Assembly (NCBI RefSeq): GCF_051014685.1
Contig: NW_027478390.1
Location: forward strand, 1,958,501 to 2,022,500
DNA length: 64,000 nt
Reading direction: 5' to 3'
Origin: Ptiloglossa arizonensis
Taxonomy: Eukaryota > Arthropoda > Insecta > Hymenoptera > Colletidae
The notes under the pieces are model-generated. The model had not been told where the DNA came from. It searched no databases and saw only the letters and a program-made list of their open reading frames with translations. A program made the translations under genes and the position numbers. Below, one piece after another: positions 9,270 through 21,600 of this stretch (positions are counted from its first letter, which is position 1; the number at the start of each line of letters is the position of its first letter).

Positions 9270-12200
9270 GCCATTCTGGTTAAGCGTTTGGAGCAGCAGA
9301 AGTGCGAAAAATTTGTTGCCTACTCAACCATTTCTTAGCTTCAAACTCCCATATCTCGCGAACGGATTGGCCAAACCCAAAAATTCCTATTGCGTCTGAA
9401 AGTAGAAGCTCGCCCGATTACAAAGGTATGTCTATTTTTCCCTGGGCCATTCTGGTTAAGCGTTTGGAGCAGCAGAAGTGCGAACAATTTATTGCCTTCT
9501 CAACCATTTCTTAGCTTCAAACTCCCATACCTCGCGAACGGTTTGACCAAATCCAAAAATTTCTGCTGCGTCTGAAAGTAGAAACTCGCCCGATTACAAC
9601 GGTATGAGTATCTTTTCCCTAGGCCATTCTGGTTAAGTATTTGGAGCAGCAGAAATGGGCAAAATTTGTTGCCTACTCAACCATTTCTTAGCTTCAAACT
9701 CCCATATCTCGCGAACGGATTGACCAAACCCAAAAATTCCTATTGCGTCTGAAAGTAGAAGCTCGCCCGATTAAAAAGGTATGTCTATTTTTCCGTGGGC
9801 CATTCTGGTTAAGCGTTTGGAGCAGCAGAAGTGCGCAAAATTTGTTGCCTTCTCAACCATTTCTTAGCTTCAAACTCCCGTATCTCGCGAACGGTTTGAC
9901 CAAACCCAGAAATTCCTATTGCATCTGAAAGTAGAAACTCGCCCGATTACAACGGTATGTGTATTTTTTCCCTAGGCCATTCTGGTTAAGCGTTTGGAGC
10001 AGCAGAATTGCGAAAAATTTGTGGCCTTCTCCACCATTTCTTAGCTTCAAACTCCCATATCTCGTTAACGGATTGACCAAACCCGAAAATTCCTATTGCA
10101 TCTGAAAGTAGAAACCCGCCCGATTACAACGGTATGTGTATTTTTTCCCTAGGCCATTCTGGTTAAGCGTTTGGAGCAGCAGAATTGCGAAAAATTTGTG
10201 GCCTTCTCCACCATTTCTTAGCTTCAAACTCCCATATCTCGCGAACGGATTGACCAAACCCAAAAATTCCTGCGGCGTCTGAAAGTAGAGACACGCCCAA
10301 TTACATCGGTATGTGTACTTTTTCCCTAGGCCATTCTGGTTAAGCGTTTCGAGCAGCAGAAGTGCGAAAAATTTGTTGCCTTCTCAACCATTTCTTAGCT
10401 TCAAACTCCCATATCTCGCGAACGGATTGACCAAACCCAAAAATTCCTGTTGCGTCTGAAAATAGAAACTTGCCCGATTACAACGGTATGTGTATTTTTT
10501 CCCTAGGCCATTCTGGTTAGGCGTTTGGAGCAGCAGAAATGCGCAAAATTTGTTGCCTTCTCAACCATTTCTTAGCTTCAAACTCCCATATATCGCGCAA
10601 GGATTCACCAAACACCAAAATTCCTATTTCGTCTGAAAGTAGAAACTCTCCCGATTACAAAGCTATGTGTATTTTTTCCCTAGGCCATTCGTGTTAAGCG
10701 TTTGGAGCAGCAGAAGTGCCAAAAATTTGTTGCCTTCTCAACCATTTCTTAGCTTCAAACTCCCATACCTCGCGAACGGATTGACCATACCCAAAAATTC
10801 CTGCTGCGCCTGAAAGTAGAAACTCGCCCGATTACAACGGTATGTGTATTTTTTCCCTAGGCCATTCTGGTTAAGCGATTGGAGCAGCAGAAGTGCGAAA
10901 AAATTGTTGCCTTCTCAACCATTTCTCTATTTCAAACGCCCATATCTCGCGAACGGATTAACCAAACCCAAAAATTCCTATTGCGTCTGAAAGTAGAAAC
11001 TCGCCCGATTACAACGGTATGTGTATTTTTTCCCTAGGCCATTCTGGTTAGGCGTTTGGAGCAGCAGAAATGCACAAAATTTGTTGCCTTCTCAACCATA
11101 TCTTAGCTTCAAACTCCCATATATGGCGCAAGGATTCACCAAACACAAAAATTCCTATTTCGTCTGAAAGTAAAAACTCTCCCGATTACAAAGCTATGTG
11201 TATTTTTTCCCTAGGCCATTCGTGTTAAGCGTTTGGAGCAGCAGAAGTGCGAAAAATTTGTTTTCTTCTCAACCATTTCTTAGCTTCAAACTCCCATATC
11301 TCGCGAACGGACTGACCAAACCGAAAAATTTCTGCTGCGTCTGAAAGTAGGATCTCGCCCGATCACAACGGTATGAGTATTTTTTCCCTAGGCCATTCTG
11401 GTTATGTGTTTGGAGCAGCAGAAGTGCGCAAAGTTTGTGGCCTACTCAACCATTTCTTAGCTTCAAACTCCCATATCTCGCGAACGGATTGAACAAACCC
11501 AAAAATTCCTGTTGCGCGTGAAAGAAGAAACTCTCCCGATTACAACGGTATGTGTATTTTTTCCATGGCCATTCTGGTTAAGCGTTTGGAGCAGCAGAAG
11601 TGCGCAAAATTTGTTGCCTGCTCAACCATTTCTTAGCTTCAAACTCCCATATCTCGCGAACGGTTTGACCAAACCCAAAAATTCCTGCTGCGTCTGAAAG
11701 TAGACACTAGCCCGATTACAACGGTATGTGCATTTTTTCCCTAGGCCATCCTGGTTAAGCGTTTGCAGCAGCAGAAGTGCGAAAAATTTGTTGCCTTCTC
11801 AACCATTTCTTAGCTTCAAACTTCCATATCTCGCGAACGGATTGACCAAACCCAAAAATTCCTGCTGCGTCTGAAAGTAGAAACTCGCTCGATTGCAACA
11901 GAATGTGTATTCTTTCCCTAGGCCATTCTGGTTAAGTATTTGGAGCAGCAGAAATGCGCAAAATTTGTTGCCTACTCAACCATTTCTTAGCTTCAAACTC
12001 CCATATCTCGCGAACGGATTGACCGAACCCAAAAATTCCTATTGCGTCTGAAAGTAGAAGCTCGCCCGATTACAAAGGTATGTCTATTTTTCCCTGGGCC
12101 ATTCTGGTTAAGCGTTTGGAGCAGTAGAAGTGCGAAAAATTTATTGCCTTCTCAACCATTTCTTAGCATCAAACTCCCATACCTCGCGAACGGTTTGACC

Positions 12201-14400
12201 AAATCCAAAAATTTCTGCTGCGTCTGAAAGTAGAAACTCGCCCGATTACAACGGTATGAGTATCTTTTCCCTAGGCCATTCTGGTTAAGTATTTGGAGCA
12301 GCAGAAATGGGCAAAATTTGTTGCCTACTCAACCATTTCTTAGCTTCAAACTCCCATATCTCGCGAACGGTTTGACCAAACCCAAAAATTCCTATTGCGT
12401 CTGAAAGTAGAAGCTCGCCCGATTACAAAGGTATGTCTATTTTTCCGTGGGCCATTCTGGTTAAGCGTTTGGAGCAGCAGAAGTGCGCAAAATTTGTTGC
12501 CTTCTCAACCATTTCTTAGCTTCAAACTCCCGTATCTCGCGAACGGTTTGACCAAACCCAGAAATTCCTATTGCATCTGAAAGTAGAAACTCGCCCGATT
12601 ACAACGGTATGTGTATTTTTTCCCTAGGCCATTCTGGTTAAGCGTTTGGAGCAGCAGAATTGCGAAAAATTTGTGGCCTTCTCCACCATTTCTTAGCTTC
12701 AAACTCCCATATCTCGTTAACGGATTGACCAAACCCGAAAATTCCTATTGCATCTGAAAGTAGAAACCCGCCCGATTACAACGGTATGTGTATTTTTTCC
12801 CTAGGCCATTCTGGTTAAGCGTTTGGAGCAGCAGAATTGCGAAAAATTTGTGGCCTTCTCCACCATTTCTTAGCTTCAAACTCCCATATCTCGCGAACGG
12901 ATTGACCAAACCCAAAAATTCCTGCGGCGTCTGAAAGTAGAAACACGCCCAATTACATCGGTATGTGTACTTTTTCCCTAGGCCATTCTGGTTAAGCGTT
13001 TCGAGCAGCAGAAGTGCGTAAAATTTGTTGTCTTCTCAACCATTTCTTAGCTTCAAACTCCCATATCTCGCGAACGGATTTACCAAACCCAAAAATTCCT
13101 GCTGCGTCTGAAAGTAGAAACACGCCCGATTACATCAGTATGTGTATTTTTTCCCTAGGCCAGTCTGGTTAAGCGTTTCGAGCAGCAGAAGTGCGAAAAA
13201 TTTGTTGCCTTCTCAACCATTTCTTAGCTTCAAACTCCCATATCTCGCGAACGGATTGACCAAACCCAAAAATTCCTGTTGCGTCTGAAAATAGAAACTT
13301 GCCCGATTACAACGGTATGTGTATTTTTTCCCTAGGCCATTCTGGTTAGGGGTTTGGAGCAGCAGAAATGCGCAAAATTTGTTGCCTTCTCAACCATTTC
13401 TTAGCTTCAAACTCCCATATATCGCGCAAGGATTCACCAAACACCAAAATTCCTATTTCGTCTGAAAGTAGAAACTCTCCCGATTACAAAGCTATGTGTA
13501 TTTTTTCCCTAGGCCATTCGTGTTAAGCGTTTGGAGCAGCAGAAGTGCCAAAAATTTGTTGCCTTCTCAACCATTTCTTAGCTTCAAACTCCCATACCTC
13601 GCGAACGGATTGACCATACCCAAAAATTCCTGCTGCGCCTGAAAGTAGAAACTCGCCCGATTACAACGGTATGTGTTTTTTTCCCTAGGCCAATCTGGTT
13701 CAGCGTTTGGAGCATCAGAAATGCGCAAAATTTGTTGAATTCTCAACTATTTCTTAGGTTCAAACTCCCATATATCGCGCAAGGATTCACCAAACCCAAA
13801 AATTCCTATTTCGTCTGAAAATAGAAACTCGCCCGATTACAACGGTATGTGTATTTTTTCCCTAGGCCATTCTGGTTAAGCGATTGGAGCAGCAGAAGTG
13901 CGAAAAAATTGTTGCCTTCTCAACCATTTCTCTATTTCAAACGCCCATATCTCGCGAACGGATTAACCAAACCCAAAAATTCCTATTGCATCTGAAAGTA
14001 GAAACTCGCCCGATTACAACGGTATGTGTATTTTTTCCCTAGGCCATTCTGGTTAGGCGTTTGGAGCAGCAGAAATGCACAAAATTTGTTGCCTTCTCAA
14101 CCATATCTTAGCTTCAAACTCCCATATATGGCGCAAGGATTCACCAAACACAAAAATTCCTATTTCGTCTGAAAGTAAAAACTCTCCCGATTACAAAGCT
14201 ATGTGTATTTTTTCCCTAGGCCATTCGTGTTAAGCGTTTGGAGCAGCAGAAGTGCCAAAAATTTGTTGCCTTCTCAACCATTTCTTAGCTTCAAACTCCC
14301 ATACCTCGCGAACGGATTGACCATACCCAAAAATTCCTGCTGCGCCTGAAAGTAGAAACTCGCCCGATTACAACGGTATGTGTATTTTTCCACTAGGCCA
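9270..14400. repeat. Satellite block A: 15-monomer duplication that drifts to 17
   Basis: Monomers at 9390-10400 recur at an offset of 2652 bp (15 monomers): for example GGTATGAGTATC and the following GAAATGGGCAAAA occur at 9601 and 12253. Later in the block the offset grows by whole monomers, to about 2829 bp and then 3005 bp (ATTCTGGTTAGGCG with GAAATGCACAAAA at 11041 and 14046). Extra monomers near 13010 and 13680 account for this. Diagnostic variants are ATATATCGCGCAAGG, CACCAAACACC and CATTCGTGTTAAG. Confidence 0.85.
9445..9621 (+). repeat. Representative satellite monomer (177 bp)
   Basis: Given as a reference unit, measured from GGCCATTCTGG to the base before the next one. It carries the CTCGCGAACGG core near its middle and ends with the GTATGA and T/C tract-CCTAGG segment. 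Length differences among monomers come mostly from the number of T and C bases in that tract and from the AAAAATTTG run. Rare larger indels occur, such as a 6-bp loss near 30260 and a 3-bp loss near 60740 and 62682. Confidence 0.9.
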
Positions 14401-17400
14401 TTCTGCTTAAGCGTTTGGAGCAGCAGAAGTGCGAAAAATTTGTTGCCTTCTCAACCATTTCTTAGCTTCAGACCCCATATCTCGCGAACGGATTGACCAA
14501 ACGCATAAATTTCTGTTGCGTTTGAAAGTAGAGACTCTCCCGATTACATCGGTATGTGTATTTTTTCCCTGGGTCATTCTGGTTAAGCGTTTGGAGCAGC
14601 AGAAGTGCGCAAAATTTGTTGTCTTCTCAACCATTTCTTAGCTTCAAACTCCCATATCTCGCGAACGGTTTGACCAAACCTAAAAATTCCTATTGTATCT
14701 GAAAGCAGAAACTCGCCCGATTACAAACGTATGTGTTTTTTTCCCTAGGCCAATCTGGTTCAGCGTTTGGAGCATCAGAAATGCGCAAAATTTGTTGAAT
14801 TCTCAACTATTTCTTAGGTTCAAACTCCCATATATCGCGCAAGGATTCACCAATCCCAAAAATTCCTATTTCGTCTGAAAATAGAAACTCGCCCGATTAC
14901 AACGGTATGTGTATTTTTTCCCTAGGCCGTTCTGGTTATGCGTTTGGAGCAGCAGAAGTGCGCAAAATGTCTTGTCTTCTCAACCATTTCTTAGCTTCAA
15001 ACTCCCATATCTCGCGCACGGATTCACCAAACCCAAAAGTTAATATTTTGTCTGAAAGTAGAAACACTCCCGATTACAACGGTATGTGTATTTTTGCCCT
15101 AGGCCATTCTGGTTAAGCGTTTGGAGAGGCAGAAGTGCGAAAAATTTGTTGCCTTCTGAACCAGTTCTTAGCTTCAAACTCCCATATCTCGCGAACGGAT
15201 TGATCAAACCCAAAAATTCCTATTGCTTCTGAAAGTAGAAGCTCTCCTGATTGCAACGGTTTGTGTATTTTTTCCCTGGGCCATTCTGGTTAAGCGTTTG
15301 GAGCAGCAGAAGTGCGAAAAATTTGTTGTCTTCTCAACCATTTCTTAGCCTGAAACTCCCATATCTCGCGAACGGATTGACCAAACACAAAAATTTCTGA
15401 TGCGCCTGAAAGTAGAAGCTCTCCCGGTTGCAACGGTATGTGTATTTTTTCCCTAGGCCACTCTTGTTAAGCGTTTGAAGCAGCAGAAGTGCGCAGAATT
15501 TGTTGCCTACTCAACCATTTCTTAGCTTAAAACTCCCATATCTCGCGAACGGATTGACCAAATACAAGAATTCCTATTGCTTCTGAAAGTAGAAGCTCTC
15601 CCGATTGCAACGGTTTGTGTATTTTTTCCCTGGGCCATTCTGGTTAAGCGTTTCGAGCAGCAGAAGTGCGCAAATTTTGTTGCCTACACAACCATTTCTT
15701 AGCTGCAAACTCCCATATCTCGCGAACGGATTGACTAAACCCAAAAATTCCTATTGCGTCGGAAAGTAGAAGCTCTCCCAATTACAAAGGTATGTCTATT
15801 TTTTCCCTAGGCCATTCTGGTTAAACGTTTGGAGCAGCAGAAGAGCGATAAACTTGTTGTCTTCTGAACCATTTCTTAGCTGCAATCTACAATATCTCAC
15901 GAACGGATTGACCGAACCCAAAAATTCCTATTGCATATGAAAGTAGAAGCTCGCCGGTTACAAAGGTATGTGTATTTTTCCCCTAGGCCGTTCTTGTTAA
16001 GCGTTTGGAGCAGCAGAAGTGCGAAAAATTTGTTGTCTTCTCAACCATTTCTTAGTTTCAAACTCCCATATCTCGCGAATCGATTGACCAATCCTAAAAA
16101 TTCCTATTGCATCTGAAAGTAGAAACTCGCCCGATTACAAAGGTATGTGTAATTTTTCCCTAGGCCATTCTGGTTAAGTGTTTGGAGCTGCAGAAGTGCG
16201 AAAAATTTGTTGTCTTCTGAACCACTTCTTAGCTGCAAACACCCATATCTCGCGAACGGATTGACCAAACCCAAAAATTTCTGCTGCGTCTGAAAGTAGA
16301 ATCTCGCCCGATTACAACGGTATGAGTATATTTTCCCTAGGCCATTCTGGTTAAGCGTTTGGAGCAGCAGAATTGCGAAAAATTTGTTGTCTCCTGTACC
16401 ATTTCTTAACTGCAAACACCCACATCTCGCGAACGGATTGACCAAACCCAAAAATTTCTGCTGCGTCTGAAAGTAGAATCTCGCCCGATTACAACGGTAT
16501 GAGTATATTTTCCCTATGCCATTCTGGTTAAGCGTTTGGTGCAGCAGAAGTGCGCAAAATTTGTTGCCTACTCAACCATTTCTTAGCATCAAGCTCCCAT
16601 ACCTCGCGAACGGTTTGACCAAACTCAAAAATTCCTGCTGCGTCTATAGGTAGACACTCGCCCGAATACATCGGTATGTGTATTTTTCCCCTAGGCCATT
16701 CTGGTTAAGCGTTTGGAGCAGCAGAAGTGCAAAAATTTGTTGCCTTCTCAACCATTAATTAGACTCAAACTCCAATATCTCGCGAACGGATCGACCAAAC
16801 CCAAAAATTCCTATTGCATCTGAAATTAGAAACTCTCCCGATTACAACGGTGTGTGTATTTTATCCCTAGGCCATTCTGGTTAAGCGTTTGGAGCAGCAG
16901 AAGTGCGCAAAATTTGTTGCCTACTCAACCATTTCTTAGCTTCAAACTCCCATGTCTCGCGAACGGATTGACCAAACTCATAAATTTCTGTTGCGTGTGA
17001 AAGTAGAGTCTCTCCCGATTACATCGGTATGAGTATTTTTTCCCTAGGCCATTCTGGTTAAGCGTTTGGAGCAGCAGAAATGCGAAAAATTTGTTGCCTT
17101 CTCAACCATTTCTTAGCTTCAAACTCCCATATCTCGCGAACGGATTGACCAAACCCAAAAATTCCTATTGCGTCTGAAAGTAGAAGCTCTCCCAATTACA
17201 AAGGTATGTCTATTTTTTCCCTAGGCCATTCTGGTTAAACGTTTGGAGCAGCAGAAGAGCGATAAACTTGTTGTCTTCTGAACCATTTCTTAGCTGCAAT
17301 CTACAATATCTCACGAACGGATTGACCGAACCCAAAAATTCCTATTGCATATGAAAGTAGAAGCTCGCCGGTTACAAAGGTATGTGTATTTTTCCCCTAG

Positions 17401-18600
17401 GCCGTTCTTGTTAAGCGTTTGGAGCAGCAGAATTGCGCAAAATTTGTTGCCTACTCAACCATTTCTTAGCTTCAAACTCCCAAATCTCGCGAACGGTTTG
17501 ACCACAGCCAAAAATTCCTGCTGCGTCTGAAGGTAGACGCTCGCCCGATTACAACGGTGTCTGTATTTTTTCCCTGGGCCATTCTGGTTAAGCGTTTGGA
17601 GCAGCAGAATTGCGCCAAATATGTTGCCTACTCAACCATTTCATAGCTTCAAACTCCCATATCTCGCGAATGGATTGACCAAACCTATAAATTTCTATTT
17701 CGTCTGAAAGTAGAAACTCGCCCGATTACAACGGTATGTGTATTTTTTCCCTGGGCCATTCTGGTTAAGCGTTTGGAGCAGCAGAAGTGCGCAAAATTTG
17801 TTGTCGTCTCAACCATTTCTTAGCTTCAAACTCCCATATCTCGCGAATGGATTGACCAAACCTAAAAATTCATATTGCATCTGAAAGTAGAAACTGGCCC
17901 GATTACAAAGGTATGTGTATTTTTTCCCTAGGCCATTCTGGTTAAGCGTTTGGAGCTGCAGAAGTGCGAAAAATTTGTTGTCTTCTCAACCATTTCTTAG
18001 ATTCAAACTCCAATATCTCGTGAACGGATTGACAAAACCGAAAAATTCCTATTGCATCTGAAAGCAGAAACTCTCCCGATTACAACTGTATGCGCATTTT
18101 TTCCCTAGGTCATTCTGGTTAAGCGTTTGGAGCAGCCGAAATGCGCAACATTTGTCGCTTACCCAACCATTTCTTAGCTTCAAACTCCCATATCTCGCGA
18201 ACGGATTTACCAAACCCAAAAATTCCTATTGCATCTGAAAGTAGCAACTCGCTCGATTACAACGGTATGTGTATTTTTTCCCTAGGCCATTCTGGTTAAG
18301 CGCTTGGAGCAGCTGAATTACGCAAAATTTGCTGCCTTCTAAACCATTTCTTAGCTGCAATCTACCATATCCCGCGAACGGATTGACCGAACCCAAAAAT
18401 TCCTATTGCGTATGAAAGTAGAAGCTCGCCGGTTACAAACGTATGTGTATTTTTCCCCTAGACCATTCTTGTTAAGCGTTTGGAGCAGCAGAATTGCGCA
18501 AAATTTGTTGCCTACTCAACCATTTCTTAGCTTCAAACTCCCAAATCTCGCGAACGGTTTGACCACACCCAAAAATTCCTGCTGCGTCTGAAGGTAGGCA
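14400..18600. repeat. Satellite block B: diverged monomers with an 8-monomer copy
   Basis: Monomers here are more varied than elsewhere, with TTAGCTGCAA, TTCTGAACC and CTCTCCCGATTGC variants. A stretch at about 15780-15960 recurs at about 17195-17380 (offset 1414 bp, 8 monomers), marked by GAAGAGCGATAAACTTG and GAAGCTCGCCGGTTAC. Another copy of that GCCGGTTAC monomer type is at about 18420. Confidence 0.75.
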
Positions 18601-21600
18601 CTCGCCCGATTACAACGGTGTGTGTATTTTTTCCCTGGGCCATTCTGGTTAAGCGTTTGGAGCAGCGGAAATGCGAACAATTTGTTGCCTTCTCAACCAT
18701 TTCTTAGATTCAAGATCCCATATCTCGCGAACGTATTGACCAAACCCAAAAATTTCTATTGCATCTGAAAGTAGAAACTCGCCCGATTACAAATGTAAGT
18801 GTATTTTTTCCCTAGGCCATTCTGGTTAAGCGTTTGGAGCAGCAGGAGTGCGAAAAATTTTATGTCTTCTCAACCATTTCTTAGATTCAAACTCCCATAT
18901 CTCGCAAACGGATTGACCAAACCCAAAAATTCCTGTTGCGTGTGAAAGTAGAAACTCTCCCGATTACAACGGTGTGTGTATTTTTTCCCTAGGCCATTCT
19001 GGTTAAGCGTTTGGAGCAGCAGAAGTGCGAAAAATTTGTTGCCTACACAACCATTTCTTAGCTTCAAACTCCCATATCTCGAGAACGGATTGATCAGACC
19101 CAAAAATTTCTGCTGCGTCTGAAGGTAGAAACTCGCCCGATTACAACGGTATGAGTATTTTTTCCCTAGGCGATCCTGGTTAAGCGTTTGGAGCAGCAGA
19201 AGTGCGAAAAATTTGTTGCCTACTCAACCATTTCTTAGCTCAAACTCCCATATCACGCGAACAGAATGACGAAACCCAAAAATTCCTATTGCGTCTGAAA
19301 ATAGTAACTCGCCCGATTACAACGGTATTTGTATTTTTTCCCTGGGCCATTCTGGTTAAGCGTTTGAAGCAGCAGAAGTGCGAAAAATTTGTTGCCTACT
19401 CAACCATTTCTTAGCTTCAAACTCCCATATCTCGAGAACGGATTGATCAGACCCAAAAATTTTTGCTGCGTCTGAAGGTAGAAACTCGCCCGATTACAAC
19501 GGTATGAGTATTTTTTCCCTAGGCCATTCTGGTTAAGCGTTTGGAGCAGCAGAATTGCGAGCAATTTATTGCCTTCTCAACAATTTCCTAGCTTCAAACT
19601 CCCATATCTGGCAAACGGATTGACCAAACCCAAAAATTCCTGCTGCGTGTGAAAGTAGAAACTCTCCCGATTACAACGGGGTGTGTATTTTTTCCCTAGC
19701 CATTCTGGTTAAGCGTTTGGAGCAGCAGAAGTGCGCAAAATTTGTTGCCTACTCAACCATTTCTTAGCTTCAAACTCCCATATCTCGAGAACGGAATGAT
19801 CAGACCCAAAAATTTCTGCTGCGTCCGAAAGTAGAAACTCGCCCGATTAGAACGGTATTTGTATTTTTTCCCTGGGCCATTCTGGTTAAGCGTTTGGAGC
19901 AGCGGAAGTGCGAACAATTTGTTGCCTTCTCAACCATTTCTTAGATTCAAGATGCCATATCTCGCGAACGTATTGGCCAAACCCAAAAATTTCCTATTGC
20001 ATCTGAAAGTAGAAACTCGCCCGATTACAAATGTAAGTGTATTTTTTCCCTAGGCCATTCTGGTTAAGCGTTTGGAGCAGCAGGAGTGCGAGAAATTTGT
20101 TGTCCTCTCAACTATTTCTTAGATTCAAACTCCCATATCTCGCAAACGGATTGACCAAACCCAAAAATTCCTGCTGCGTGTGAAAGTAGAAACTCTCCCG
20201 ATTACAACGGCATGTGTATTTTTTCCCTAGGCCATCCTGGTCAAGCGTTTGGAGCAGCAGAAGTGCGCAAAATTTGTTGCCTTCTCAACCATTTCTTAGC
20301 CTCAAACTCCCATATCTCGCGAACGGATTGCCGAAGCCCAAAAATTTCTGCTGCGTCTGAAGGTAGAAACTCGCCCGATTACAACGGTATGAGTATTTTT
20401 TTCCCTAGGCCATTCTGGTTAAGCGTTTGGAGCAGCAGAATTGCGAGCAATTTATTGCCTTCTCAACCATGTCCTAGCTTCAAACTCCCATATCTCGCAA
20501 ACGGATTGACAAAACCCAAAAATTCCTGCTGCGTGTGAAAGTAGAAACTCTCCCGATTACAACGGTATGAGTATTTTTTCCCTAGGCGATTCTAGTTAAG
20601 CGTTTGGAGCAGCAGAAGTGCGAAAAATTTGTTGCCTACTCAACCATTTCTTAGCTCAAACTCCCATATCACGCGAACAGAATGACGAAACCCAAAAATT
20701 CCTATTGCGTCTGAAAATAGAAACTCGCCCGATTACAACGGTATTTGTATTTTTTCCCTGGGCCATTCTGGTTAAGCGTTTGGAGCAGCAGAAGTGCGAA
20801 AAATTTGTTGCCTACTCAACCATTTCTTAGCTTCAAACTCCCATATCTCGAGAACGGACTTATCAGACCCAAAAATTTCTGCTGCGTCCGAAAGTAGAAA
20901 CTCGCCCGATTACAACGGTATGACTATTTTTTCTCTAGGCGATTCTGGTTAAGCGTTTGGAGCAGCAGAAGTGCGAAAAATTTGTTGCCTACTCAACCAT
21001 TTCTTAGCTCAAACTCCCATATCACGCGAACAGAATGACGAAACCCAAAAATTCCTATTGCGTCTGAAAATAGAAACTCGCCCGATTACAACGGTATTTG
21101 TATTTTTTCCCTGGGCCATTCTGGTTAAGCGTTTGGAGCAGCAGAAGTGCGAAAATTTGTTGCCTACTCAACCATTTCTTAGCTTCAAACTCCCATATCT
21201 CGAGAACGGATTGATCAGACCCAAAAATTTCTGCTGCGTCTGAAGGTAGAAACTCGCCCGATTACAACGGTATGAGTATTTTTTCCCTAGGCCATTCTGG
21301 TTAAGCGTTTGGAGCAGCAGAATTGCGAGCAATTTTTTGCCTTCTCAACCATGTCCTAGCTTCAAACTCCCATATCTCGCAAACGGATTGACAAAACCCA
21401 AAAATTCCTGCTGCGTGAGAAAGTAGAAACTCTCCCGATTACAACGGTATGAGTATTTTTTCCCTAGGCGATTCTGGTTAAGCGTTTGGAGCAGCAGAAT
21501 TGCGCAAAATTTGTTGCCAACTCAACCATTTCTTAGCTTCAAACTCCCATATCTCGAGAACGGACTGATCAGACCCAAAAATTTCTGCTGCGTCCGAAAG

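Noticed and set aside
8325..9283. Several 90- to 300-codon frames on both strands of the right minisatellite
   Set aside because: Same compositional effect as in the left copy; Lys/Arg/Glu-rich on one strand and Phe/Ser-rich on the other, with no start context or domain.
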